Of a stretch of 64,000 nt of DNA, positions 35,201 through 42,579 are shown piece after piece. The notes beneath the pieces were generated by a model that ran no database searches, was not told the DNA's origin, and saw only the letters and a list, made by a program, of their open reading frames with translations. The position numbers and the translations under genes were made by a program. The first letter of the stretch is position 1; every line of letters begins with the position of its first letter. Origin of the DNA: Ovoidimarina sp050299695 (GTDB lineage: Bacteria > Pseudomonadota > Alphaproteobacteria > Rhodobacterales > Rhodobacteraceae); assembly GCA_050299695.1 (NCBI GenBank), contig JBNKWI010000002.1, positions 62,001-126,000 of the forward strand, written 5' to 3'.

Positions 35201-36496
35201 GTGAAAGCGACCGGCAGTCTGCCGCTCCAGGCCGCCAACGCCTTCATCGCCCCCCGCGCGGTGACCGGCGCCGCAAGGTTCGACCTCCGGCTCGACGGCC
35301 CGCCCGCGCTTTCGAGCCTCTCGGGCCGCATCGAAACCGCCGATGCACGGTTCTCGGCACCCTCGCTCGGCGTGGCCCTCACCGGGCTGGGCGGCGCCGT
35401 GGACCTCGCCGGTTCCAGCGCCCAGATCCAGGCCGGCGCCCAGATCCGCGGCGGCGGAAGGCTCAGCGTTTCGGGCCCGATCCGCCTCGCCGCGCCCTAC
35501 CCGGCCGACCTCAAGATCGGCCTCGCCGGCGCTGTCTTCACCGATCCGGGCCTCTACCGCACCGTGGTCAGCGGCAATATCGGCGTCGAGGGTGGCCTCG
35601 CCGGCGGGGCCCGCATCGGCGGCGCGCTGAAGCTCGACGAAACCGAAATCCGCATCCCCTCCGGCACCGCCGCCGGAATCGGCCCCAGCTTCGAGATCGG
35701 CCATGTGAACGAGCCCGCCGCCGTGCGCGAAACCCGCGAACGCGCCGGCCTTGTCTCAAAACCCGGTGCCGGGTCCGGCGGCTCGGAGGGTGGCGGGCCC
35801 GCCTACCCGCTCGACCTCACGATCAGCGCGCCGAACCGGATCTTCCTGCGCGGCCGCGGGCTCGAAGCCGAGCTCGGCGGCGAATTGCGTCTCGGCGGCA
35901 CCACGCGGAACGTGATCCCCAGCGGCCAGTTCGAACTGATCCGCGGCCGGCTCGACATCCTCGGCCAGCGCCTCACCCTCGACGAGGGCACCGCAACGCT
36001 CCAGGGCGATTTCAATCCCTATGTCCGGCTGGTCGCGGAAAACCAGAAGGACGACATCACGATCCGCGTCATCGTCCAGGGCCTCGCCGCCGCGCCCGAG
36101 ATCACCTTCACTTCCCAGCCGGAACTGCCCGAGGATGAGGTCGTCGCCCGCCTCCTCTTCGACAAGGGCATCGAAAACCTCTCGCCGCTCCAGGCCGCGC
36201 AGCTCGCCAGCGCCGTGGCGACGCTTGCCGGCAAGGGCGACGAGGGCGTGGTGAGCAAGCTCCGGCAGAAGGTCGGCCTCGACGATCTCGACGTGACCGG
36301 CGATGGCGAGGGCGGCGTCGGCGTGCGCGCCGGCAAGTATCTCTCCGACGATCTCTATTCCGACGTCACCGTCGACTCGGCCGGCAATGCCGAAGTGTCG
36401 ATCAACCTCGATCTGTCGAAATCCGTGACCGTGCGCGGATCCGCCAGTTCCACGGGTTCGACCGGGCTCGGCGTCTTCTTCGAACGCGACTATTGA
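32234..36496 (+). CDS. tamB: Translocation and assembly module protein TamB
   Basis: This 1420-residue AsmA-like protein has an N-terminal signal/anchor (AAYLLAATVALGHPALA), a very long beta-helical repeat region forming a lipid-conducting groove, and the C-terminal DUF490/TamB domain. The last includes YPLDLTISAPNRIFLRGRGLEAELGGELRLGG, FELIRGRLDILGQRLTLDEGTATLQGDFNPYVRL and the end STGLGVFFERDY. It spans the periplasm and is coupled to tamA. TamB is implicated in autotransporter assembly and in bulk phospholipid transport to the outer membrane. Its composition is very rich in A, G, D, T and L, as expected of the family. Confidence 0.93.
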   Translation: MRGAAYLLAATVALGHPALAQDEDGGGFLERKLEELLSGEGRDVTITGFEGALSSDARLATMTFSDADGVWLRLKDVELVWTRSALLLGRLEVDHLSAGEIDFTRPPLPANEMPTAEAPGFSLPELPVSVQIGEISADRVVLGQALFGAAAELKLTGTLSLDGGEGSGRIAAERLDGAAGSFTVEGSYANATRVLDLNLAVNEAQGGIVSTLAGLPGAPALDLTVKGTGPLDDFSADLALATDGTDRLTGRLALKGEDGGGTGFDATLSGDVAPLLFPDYRAFFGPDLALDLTGSKRADGSLSIGKLALDAAQMHFTGRAEIGADGLPEVIDLTGRIASADGSPVLLPQHGEPIRIGGADLSIGFDAAQSEDWRAVIDVEQLDRPGLKAETLRLDGAGRIAGGDTPRVTAEFDLRATALDLGDPDAEAALGEDVTGRVALDWQEGAPVEISSYRIDGETYGLDGQASLATSDTGLDITTAARLTARDLSVFSGLAGRHLAGSLRADLAAKASPVAGLYDVTLDAKGTGLGTGIAELDQLLAGDATIETRIRRDATGSFIDRFLANTEAARIEASAAITSDNITAETRATLHDTSIIAPDMPGPLALHVTAAGPPSRLDLTAQLDGPGIALATEAVLDRSGETDTLTGSLTAALADLAPLAPRIGRPVSGAVKAKASGSLATDLSRFALTADLDTTDFTTGQPQADRILAGRARTHLEAAREGSDLRLSALDFASGQLTAKATGTARTGTELTDIQGGETRAAITLLNSDGLLPGMPVPLAAEIDASGSTQNIDLTLAVTGPALTAMTDTKLVLTGPTPALDGKFQVKADDIAPFSTLAGRSLSGALTLDVQGGATIDLSEFDLTADATTKSLRIAQPDADALLAGAGTASIQATRANGVTEIARLDAKTAALTLAAKGTTGRDSNDATFDLRLADVGRWVPGLPGPAIAKGTASQTKGSDWALDIAATGPGGTSAKLSGSAAPSFDRFDVKATGSLPLQAANAFIAPRAVTGAARFDLRLDGPPALSSLSGRIETADARFSAPSLGVALTGLGGAVDLAGSSAQIQAGAQIRGGGRLSVSGPIRLAAPYPADLKIGLAGAVFTDPGLYRTVVSGNIGVEGGLAGGARIGGALKLDETEIRIPSGTAAGIGPSFEIGHVNEPAAVRETRERAGLVSKPGAGSGGSEGGGPAYPLDLTISAPNRIFLRGRGLEAELGGELRLGGTTRNVIPSGQFELIRGRLDILGQRLTLDEGTATLQGDFNPYVRLVAENQKDDITIRVIVQGLAAAPEITFTSQPELPEDEVVARLLFDKGIENLSPLQAAQLASAVATLAGKGDEGVVSKLRQKVGLDDLDVTGDGEGGVGVRAGKYLSDDLYSDVTVDSAGNAEVSINLDLSKSVTVRGSASSTGSTGLGVFFERDY

Positions 36497-36690
36497 GGGG
36501 CCGGGCCTCTCGGTGAAAATGCGCCGGTCCGGCAACAGGCATGGTGCATCCGTGCCACGCCCCGATTGAGATTTCCCCTTGTCGTTGCTACATTGGAAGG
36601 GCGTCGGGTTAGGGGCGCGACTTGAAGGAGGACGATGTCCTGTCTCAGTATCACGACGCGGTCCGTGACCAGGCCGCAGCGGGACGCCCG

Positions 36691-37053
36691 ATGAGCGGCC
36701 CGACCCAGGCTTCAGGCAGCTTGCTTGACCTCATTCTTTCATCGCTGGAAGACGACAAGGCCGAGGACGTGATCGTCATCGACCTCAAGGGCAAATCCGA
36801 GATGGCCGACCACATGGTGATCGCCTCCGGGCGGTCGAGCCGTCAGGTCGCCGCGATCTCGGAAAAGCTGGTCGACCGGCTGAAGCAGGAGCGCGGGCTT
36901 TCCTCGAAGGTCGAGGGCAAGGAAACCGGCGACTGGGTGCTCATCGACACCGGCGATGTGGTGGTGCACGTCTTCCGGCCCGAGGTGCGCGATTTCTACC
37001 AGCTCGAGAAGATGTGGCAGACGCCGGGGCAGCAGAGCGCCGCCAAGAGCTGA
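36691..37053 (+). CDS. rsfS: Ribosome silencing factor RsfS (Iojap)
   Basis: The protein of about 120 residues has the complete RsfS sequence: LLDLILSSLEDDKAEDVIVIDLKGKSEMADHMVIASGRSSRQVAAI, then EGKETGDWVLIDTGDVVVHVFRPEVRDFYQLEKMW. It binds ribosomal protein uL14 and blocks joining of the subunits in starvation. The start is uncertain: ATG 36691 gives a standard N-terminus, but TTG 36622 (AGGGG six bases upstream) and CTG 36640 (eight bases after a perfect AAGGAGG) are in frame and would add 17-23 residues. An out-of-frame 19-codon ORF (36635-36694) ends on the ATG 36691. It forms an operon with rlmH. Confidence 0.9.
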   Translation: MSGPTQASGSLLDLILSSLEDDKAEDVIVIDLKGKSEMADHMVIASGRSSRQVAAISEKLVDRLKQERGLSSKVEGKETGDWVLIDTGDVVVHVFRPEVRDFYQLEKMWQTPGQQSAAKS

Positions 37054-37056
37054 GCG

Positions 37057-37527
37057 ATGCGCGTGCATGTTTGCGCCGTGGGCCGGATGCGGTCCGGCCC
37101 CGAACGCGCCTTGTGCGACGACTACCGCCAGCGCTTCGTCAGGACCGGTCGGGCGCTGGGGTTGGGTCCTCTGTCGATCGCAGAGGTCGAGGACCGCAAG
37201 GGCGGCGGCACGTCCGCAGAAGCAACCCTTCTCTCCAGTGCGGTTCCCAAGGGCGCCCTGATCTGCGTCCTCGACGAACGCGGCCGCACCCTCTCCTCTC
37301 CCGATTTTGCCGAAGCCCTGGCCCGCTGGCGCGACGGAGGCCGCCAAGACGTGGCCTTCCTGATCGGCGGTGCCGACGGATTAGACCCTAACCTGAGAGA
37401 ATCCGCCGATTTCGCTCTCTCGCTGGGCACCATGGTCTGGCCGCATATGCTGGTGCGCGCGATGCTCTGCGAGCAGCTCTACCGCGCCGCGACGATCCTC
37501 GCAGGCTCCCCCTATCACCGGACGTGA
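37057..37527 (+). CDS. rlmH: 23S rRNA pseudouridine1915-N3 methyltransferase
   Basis: The 156-residue SPOUT methyltransferase has FLIGGADGLDPNLRESADFALSLGTMVWPHMLVRAMLCEQLYRA, which makes the trefoil-knot SAM site, and ends SPYHRT, the conserved C-terminal SPYHK/R tail of RlmH. It methylates pseudouridine 1915 in helix 69 of assembled ribosomes. It is three bases after rsfS, a conserved pairing. Its end overlaps by 13 bases the convergent cyclo-ligase gene. Confidence 0.95.
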   Translation: MRVHVCAVGRMRSGPERALCDDYRQRFVRTGRALGLGPLSIAEVEDRKGGGTSAEATLLSSAVPKGALICVLDERGRTLSSPDFAEALARWRDGGRQDVAFLIGGADGLDPNLRESADFALSLGTMVWPHMLVRAMLCEQLYRAATILAGSPYHRT

Positions 37528-38159
37528 GTGACGCTGCCGTCGCCCAGCGCGGTGGTCTGCATCACGATGTCCCAGGGTTGCGGAAAGATCGTCGGGATCC
37601 GGCAGAAATCCTGGCCGACCGCGACCGTGCGGGTCATCGGCAGCGCCGCCAGCGTCATGTCGTAGTAGCCCCCGCCATTGCCGAGCCGGAAACCCGCCTC
37701 GTCACCGCCGACCAGCGGAGCGATGACGGTATCCGGCACGACCGGGCGCGGATCGGCCGGAACCGGTATGTTCCACGCGCCCCGCGTCATCGCGCAACCT
37801 GGCGCCCAGGCGTGGAACGCGACGGGGGCGCCGCGCGCAACCACCACCGGCAGCGCGACCTGCGCGCCGGTCTCCGACAGCTCCGCCATCCAGGGCCGCA
37901 GGTCCAGCTCGCCCCGGATCGGCCAGTAGACGGCGATCGTCTTGCCCGGCGCCGCGATCAGCCCGCGCAGGGCGTCGATCACCCGTGCCGTCTGCTCCGC
38001 GCGATCCTCCTGCGTCATCCGGCGGCGCAGCGCATAGAGCCGCTCCCGCTCGGCGCCGCGAAACCGCGCCACGTCGCGCCAGGTCTCTGCATCGACCACA
38101 TGCCCGCCCACCAGCTTGTGCGCAAGGCAGGGCTCGTCGCCACCCTGGTCGTCTTCCAT
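37515..38159 (-). CDS. 5-formyltetrahydrofolate cyclo-ligase family protein
   Basis: The 214-residue protein has the family motif GNGGGYYDMTLA (G-x-G-x-GYYD) near the C-terminal third, plus a mid-segment IAVYWPIRGELDLRPWM where the family binds ATP and folate. It would convert 5-formyl-THF and ATP to 5,10-methenyl-THF. ATG 38159 was chosen because upstream sequence in the open frame lacks family similarity. It is followed (upstream on this strand) by the DUF2585 gene with a 23-base gap, probably one operon. Confidence 0.85.
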   Translation of the reverse strand: MEDDQGGDEPCLAHKLVGGHVVDAETWRDVARFRGAERERLYALRRRMTQEDRAEQTARVIDALRGLIAAPGKTIAVYWPIRGELDLRPWMAELSETGAQVALPVVVARGAPVAFHAWAPGCAMTRGAWNIPVPADPRPVVPDTVIAPLVGGDEAGFRLGNGGGYYDMTLAALPMTRTVAVGQDFCRIPTIFPQPWDIVMQTTALGDGSVTHVR

Positions 38160-38182
38160 GCCGTTCCTCCGATTCGCCGACC

Positions 38183-38743
38183 CTACACCCCGGCCTGCCA
38201 GACCCGCACCGCCTCGAGCGGCCAGAGCAGCATCAGCACGTTGAGCGCCAACCCGTCCCGGATCACCCAGGCCGTCAGCAGCTCGAAGCCGATCACCACC
38301 AGCACGGAGGCCCAGACCGGCAGCACCCGCGCCAGCCAGAATCCCGCCCACATCGCCGTCACGTCCGAAACCGAGTTCAGGACGCTGTCACCGAAATAGT
38401 CGAGCGAGATTGTCACCGCCCGGTACCGCTCGATGATCGCGTCGGAATTCTCGACGATCTCCCAGGCGCATTCCACCACGGTCGCCACCGCCATCCGCCA
38501 GCCGAGCGGCACCCGCCGCGCCACCAGCCAGAGCGCGCCGTAGAACAGGATCCCGTGCAGGATATGCGAGGGCGTGTACCAGTCCGCGATATGCTGCGAA
38601 TTCTCCGAGCTCATCGTCTCGCCATGCCACAGCTTCACATAGCCGCAGGTGCAGAAGGGCACGCGTCCGACCCAGAGAAGCCACAGCGCCGTCGCCGCCA
38701 GGATGGCCGCACAAACCAGATAGGGAGCCGCCACGCGCCTCAT
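38183..38743 (-). CDS. DUF2585 (UPF0314) family membrane protein
   Basis: This 186-residue membrane protein has the conserved block FCTCGYVKLWHGETMSSENSQHIADWYTPSHILHGILFYGALW and then ECAWEIVENSDAIIERYRAVTISLDYFGDSVLNSVSD, the hallmark of DUF2585, a family largely restricted to alphaproteobacteria. Four to five membrane helices are predicted. No function has been shown. It lies between the phosphoesterase and cyclo-ligase genes on the minus strand. Confidence 0.85.
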   Translation of the reverse strand: MRRVAAPYLVCAAILAATALWLLWVGRVPFCTCGYVKLWHGETMSSENSQHIADWYTPSHILHGILFYGALWLVARRVPLGWRMAVATVVECAWEIVENSDAIIERYRAVTISLDYFGDSVLNSVSDVTAMWAGFWLARVLPVWASVLVVIGFELLTAWVIRDGLALNVLMLLWPLEAVRVWQAGV

Positions 38744-38753
38744 GAATCAGACC

Positions 38754-39497
38754 CTATTCCTTGGGAAAAAGCGGTTCCCGCCCCTCCGGCCCCAGCACGA
38801 AACAGTCACGGCCCTCGAACACCGCGGCCGTGATCGGCCGGCCATAGCCCGCGCCGCTGTCGAGATTTACCCGGTTGCCGCGATGCTCGGCCCGGTCCGC
38901 CGGCGTGTGCCCATGCACCACCAGCCGGCCGTGATCGCGCGGGTCCTCCAGGAACTCCCGCCGGATCCAGACCAGATCCTCCACGATCTGCTCCGACAGC
39001 GCCAGCCCGGGCCGGATCCCAGCATGGACGAACAGAAGATCCTCGGTCTCGTGCCACAGGCTCAGCCCGGCCAGGAACTCCACATGCGCTTGGGGCACCG
39101 CCGCCGCCAGCCGCGCGCGGTTGGCCGCGTCGCTGCGCCAGAGCGAGGGCTCCGCCCCGTAGGAGGCCGCCGTCTCGCGTCCGCCCATGACCTCGGATGT
39201 CCAGGCTGAAAAGCGGAACTCGCCCGCCGGCACCGCGCCGATCATCTGCGCGAAGATCCTGTCGTGGTTGCCTGTCAGCACGATCCAGGGTTCGCCCCGC
39301 GCCTGCCCCGCAATCAGGAAGTCGATCACCCCGCGGCTGTCCGGCCCGCGATCCACCAGGTCGCCCAGATGCACCACCGGCGCGCCGCTATCCCCTGCCT
39401 CGGCCCGGTCGCGCGCGATCCGCTCGTGCGCGGCCTCGAGCTGGCCAAGATAGCCGTGGATGTCGCCGATCGCGTAGATGCGTCTTTTCTCGCCCAT
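38754..39497 (-). CDS. Metallophosphoesterase (PP2A/diadenosine tetraphosphatase-like)
   Basis: This 247-residue phosphoesterase has all calcineurin-like metal motifs in order: AIGDIHG (residues 9-15), HLGDLVDRGPDS, LTGNHD, and the late VVHGHTP. The arrangement is like serine/threonine protein phosphatase and ApaH-like hydrolases (PrpA/PrpB group). The physiological substrate is unknown. Its start codon adjoins the 3' arm of an 11-base hairpin located between serA and this gene, so it may be weakly translated or controlled. The DUF2585 gene follows after 10 bases. Confidence 0.85.
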   Translation of the reverse strand: MGEKRRIYAIGDIHGYLGQLEAAHERIARDRAEAGDSGAPVVHLGDLVDRGPDSRGVIDFLIAGQARGEPWIVLTGNHDRIFAQMIGAVPAGEFRFSAWTSEVMGGRETAASYGAEPSLWRSDAANRARLAAAVPQAHVEFLAGLSLWHETEDLLFVHAGIRPGLALSEQIVEDLVWIRREFLEDPRDHGRLVVHGHTPADRAEHRGNRVNLDSGAGYGRPITAAVFEGRDCFVLGPEGREPLFPKE

Positions 39498-39532
39498 TCC
39501 CGGCGGCTTAGCTCAGGGGGCGCCGCCGGGAA
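39497..39532 (-). terminator. Hairpin between serA and the phosphoesterase gene
   Basis: TTCCCGGCGGC at 39497-39507 is the exact complement of GCCGCCGGGAA at 39522-39532. It lies 11 bases after the serA stop, and its far arm touches the next ATG (39497) and covers its only purine-rich ribosome-site region. It could end serA transcripts and/or mask translation of the next gene. No U tract follows. Confidence 0.55.
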
Positions 39533-39543
39533 AGGGCCTGTCG

Positions 39544-41139
39544 TCAGGCCACGTCGAATTCCAGCGGACGAACCGAACTGAACAGGCCCGTTGCCTCCAG
39601 TTTGCTCAGAACCGGCGCCGGAATCGGATCGTCGACATAGAGCAGCGCGATCGCATCGCGGCCCCGCTCGGACCGGCCCAGCGTGAAGTTCGCGATGTTC
39701 ACGCCGTTTTCGCCCATCGTCACGCCAAGCGTGCCGATGATGCCCGGCACGTCCTCGTTGGTGGTATAGAGCATGTGACGCCCGATCTCGGCGTCGATGG
39801 TGATGCCCTTGATCTGGATGAACCGCGGCTTGCCGTCGGAATACACCGTCCCGGCGATGGAGCGTTCGCGCTTGCCGGTCACGACCGTCACCTTCACATA
39901 GCTGTCGAACACCCCGGTCTTGCCCTGGGTGGTCGTGGTCACGTCGATGCCGCGATCCTTGGCGAGGACCGGCGCCGAGACCATGTTCACGTCCGGGTTC
40001 ACCGCCTTCATCACGCCGGCGATCACCGAAGCGTTCAGCGCCGCCACGTTCATCTCGGAAACATGGCCGTTGTAGAGAATGTTGATCGCCTCGATCGGCT
40101 CGTCGGTCATCTGGCCGATGAACGCCCCGAGATGCCCCGCGAGCTTGACCCAGGGGCCCATCACCTTGGCCTCCTCGGCAGTGATCGACGGCATGTTGAG
40201 CGCATTGGTCACCGCGCCGGTCAGCAGGTAATCCGACATCTGCTCGGCCACCTGCAGCGCCACGTTCTCCTGCGCCTCGGTCGTGGAGGCGCCGAGATGC
40301 GGCGTGACCACGACGTTCGGCAGGTGGAACAGGGGCGAATCGGTCGCCGGTTCCGTCGCGAACACGTCGAATGCCGCACCGGCGACCCGGCCCTCCTTCA
40401 GCGCCTCGGCCAGCGCCGCCTCGTCCACCAGCCCGCCTCGCGCGCAGTTCACGATGCGGACGCCCGGCTTCATCTTGGCGATGGCTTCCTTCGAGAGGAT
40501 GTTGCGGGTCTTGTCCGTGAGCGGCACGTGCAGCGTGATGAAATCGGCGCGTCCGAGCAGCGCGTCCAGGTCGACCTTCTCGACCCCCAGCTTGTCGGCC
40601 CGCTCCTCCGTCAGGAACGGGTCATAGGCGATCACCTTCATGCGCAGCCCATGCGCGCGGTCGATCACGACCGAGCCGATGTTGCCGGCGCCGATCACGC
40701 CCAGCGTCTTGGCGGTCAGCTCGACCCCCATGAACCGCGACTTCTCCCACTTCCCGGCATGGGTCGAGTCGTTCGCCTCGGGGATCTGCCGCGCCACCGC
40801 CATCATCATCGCGATGGCGTGCTCGGCGGTGGTGATCGAGTTGCCGAACGGCGTGTTCATGACGATCACGCCGCGCTTCGAGGCGGCCGGGATGTCGACA
40901 TTGTCGACGCCGATTCCGGCGCGGCCTATCACCTTGAGATTCGGTGCGGCCTCGAGCACCTTCTCGGTGACCTTGGTCGCGGAGCGGATGGCGAGGCCGT
41001 CATACTGGCCGATCACCTCGAGGAGCTTCTCCTTGTCCTTGCCGATCGAGGGATCGAAGGTCACGTCGATGCCGCGGTCGCGAAAGATCTGCACGGCGGT
41101 TTCGGAAAGCTTGTCGGAGACGAGAACTCTGGGAGCCAT
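39544..41139 (-). CDS. serA: D-3-phosphoglycerate dehydrogenase
   Basis: The 531-residue enzyme oxidises 3-phosphoglycerate to 3-phosphohydroxypyruvate with NAD, the first step of serine synthesis. Visible are the NAD motif VIGAGNIGSVV, the catalytic region NCARGGLVDEAALAEAL, the Glu-containing FATEPATDSP and PHLGAST with the active histidine, the intervening ASB domain and a C-terminal ACT domain (YTTNEDVPGIIGTLGVTMGENGVNIANFTLGR) that usually confers serine feedback. This is the long type I form. ATG 41139 was chosen over upstream frame extension, which runs through the 55-bp repeat. It is downstream of serC on the same strand. Confidence 0.95.
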   Translation of the reverse strand: MAPRVLVSDKLSETAVQIFRDRGIDVTFDPSIGKDKEKLLEVIGQYDGLAIRSATKVTEKVLEAAPNLKVIGRAGIGVDNVDIPAASKRGVIVMNTPFGNSITTAEHAIAMMMAVARQIPEANDSTHAGKWEKSRFMGVELTAKTLGVIGAGNIGSVVIDRAHGLRMKVIAYDPFLTEERADKLGVEKVDLDALLGRADFITLHVPLTDKTRNILSKEAIAKMKPGVRIVNCARGGLVDEAALAEALKEGRVAGAAFDVFATEPATDSPLFHLPNVVVTPHLGASTTEAQENVALQVAEQMSDYLLTGAVTNALNMPSITAEEAKVMGPWVKLAGHLGAFIGQMTDEPIEAINILYNGHVSEMNVAALNASVIAGVMKAVNPDVNMVSAPVLAKDRGIDVTTTTQGKTGVFDSYVKVTVVTGKRERSIAGTVYSDGKPRFIQIKGITIDAEIGRHMLYTTNEDVPGIIGTLGVTMGENGVNIANFTLGRSERGRDAIALLYVDDPIPAPVLSKLEATGLFSSVRPLEFDVA

Positions 41140-41172
41140 GTCGAGTGTCCTTTGGGCGCCCACCGGCCGATT

Positions 41173-41227
41173 TGGCGCACCGGCGGTGTACAGGTTGTGT
41201 ACGGGTTGTGTACGGGTTGTGCGCGGC
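41173..41227. repeat. 55-bp dispersed element with 11-bp tandem units, copy B
   Basis: It is the partner of the element at 8460-8514: TGGCGCACCGGCG followed by GTGTACAGGTT, GTGTACGGGTT, GTGTACGGGTT and GTGCGCGG. It begins 33 bases upstream of the serA start and ends exactly at the serC stop codon, so it occupies the whole serC-serA leader. Confidence 0.8.
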
Positions 41228-42382
41228 TCAGGCGGCGTGCGCCTGGGCCGAGATCTCGGCATCGAAGGCCCAGTCGATCCAAGGCATCAGCGCCTCCAGA
41301 TCGGCCGCCTCCACCGTGCCGCCGCACCAGATCCGAAGACCCGGAGGCGCATCGCGATAGGCCCCGATATCGAAGGCAACCCCTTCGGATTCCAGCCTTT
41401 TCGCGACCGCCTTCGCGAACGCCGCGCCGTCTAGGATCCGCGGATCGGTGAACTTGAGGCAGACGCTGGTGTTCGACCGGGTCGCCGGATCCTCGGCGAG
41501 ATTCTCGATCCAGTCGCGCGCGGCGGTGAAGTCATGGATCACTTGGGCATTCGAATTTGCCCGCGAAATCAAACCCTTGAGCCCTCCAACCGAACGCGCC
41601 CAGTCAAGCGCGACGAGGTAATCCTCGACCGCCAGCATCGACGGCGTGTTGATCGTCTCGCCCTTGAAGATGCCCTCGATCAGCTTCCCGCCCTTGGTCA
41701 TGCGAAAGATTTTCGGCATCGGCCAAGGCGGGGTGTAGCTTTCCAGCCGCTCGACCGCGCGGGGGCTCAGGACCAGCATCCCATGCGCCGCCTCGCCGCC
41801 CAGCACCTTCTGCCAGGAGAAGGTCACCACGTCGAGCCGGTCCCAGGGCAGGTCCTGCGCAAAGGCCGCCGAGGTCGCGTCGCAGATCGTCAGACCCGCC
41901 CGGTCCTCAGGAATAGACACTGTTTCCGGCACCCGGACACCCGAGGTCGTGCCGTTCCAAGTGAACACCACATCGCGCGCGAAGTCGACTTCCGCGAAGT
42001 CGACGATCGCGCCGTAGTCCGCGGTCCGGACCGTCGCGTCGAGCTTAAGCTGCTTGACCACATCGGTCACCCAACCGGCGCCGAAGCTCTCCCAAGCCAG
42101 CATCTCGACAGGGCGTTCGCCAAGCAGCGACCACATCGCCATCTCGACCGCGCCGGTATCCGAGGCGGGCACGATGCCGATCCGGTAATCGTCTGGAATT
42201 CCGAGGATTTCCCGCGTTCCGTCGATGGCCGCCTTGAGCTTGGCCTTGCCGATGGCTGCCCGGTGCGACCGGCCGAGGGCCGCGTCCTTCAGGGCATCGA
42301 GCGTGAATACGGGGGGTTTGGCACAAGGGCCGGAGGAGAAGCGCGGATTTGCCGGGCGCGCGACCGGGTGCGTGGTGCTCAT
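41228..42382 (-). CDS. serC: Phosphoserine aminotransferase
   Basis: The 384-residue PLP enzyme converts 3-phosphohydroxypyruvate and glutamate to phosphoserine. It has FSSGPCAKPP at the N-terminus, TWNGTTSGVRVPE, ICDATSAAF and the Schiff-base lysine in TFSWQK (K192), then GGEAAHGML. This is the alphaproteobacterial type of SerC that resembles the methanogen enzymes. ATG 42382 follows a GGAAGG ribosome site. A structured 5' leader with two hairpins precedes it. It is transcribed before serA and divergent from serB. Confidence 0.95.
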   Translation of the reverse strand: MSTTHPVARPANPRFSSGPCAKPPVFTLDALKDAALGRSHRAAIGKAKLKAAIDGTREILGIPDDYRIGIVPASDTGAVEMAMWSLLGERPVEMLAWESFGAGWVTDVVKQLKLDATVRTADYGAIVDFAEVDFARDVVFTWNGTTSGVRVPETVSIPEDRAGLTICDATSAAFAQDLPWDRLDVVTFSWQKVLGGEAAHGMLVLSPRAVERLESYTPPWPMPKIFRMTKGGKLIEGIFKGETINTPSMLAVEDYLVALDWARSVGGLKGLISRANSNAQVIHDFTAARDWIENLAEDPATRSNTSVCLKFTDPRILDGAAFAKAVAKRLESEGVAFDIGAYRDAPPGLRIWCGGTVEAADLEALMPWIDWAFDAEISAQAHAA

Positions 42383-42465
42383 GCTGAAGCATCCTTCCAG
42401 ATACATGCCCCTCGTTGGGGAGGGGTGTCCCGCCGCCGCCCTTACTCCCGCACCGCGGGGCACGC
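42383..42465 (-). ncRNA. Structured serC leader (candidate serC RNA motif)
   Basis: On the minus strand the leader carries two hairpins before the serC ribosome site. One is CCCGC-GGT-GCGGG (42447-42459). The other is CCCCTC-N6-GAGGGG (42408-42425), extended by ACA/TGT around a two-base bulge, ending about 10 bases before GGAAGG. A possible promoter (TTGTCA at 42498-42503, spacer 18, TCAAAT) would give a leader of about this length. A conserved 'serC RNA motif' has been described upstream of serC in alphaproteobacteria; the match here is by position and architecture. Confidence 0.6.
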
Positions 42466-42579
42466 AAGCGAAGATTTGATGAAACACGACCTTTTGGTGA
42501 CAAAAGCGACCGCCTTCCCGGCATCCCGCTGGCGCCTCTGCGCGCGATCGCCTAGGTGAGGCGCGGAACGGAGAACCCC

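Noticed and set aside
33038..35704. 888-codon minus-strand open frame inside tamB
   Set aside because: Product is almost only G, A, E, V and D, a shadow of the repeat-rich tamB sequence.
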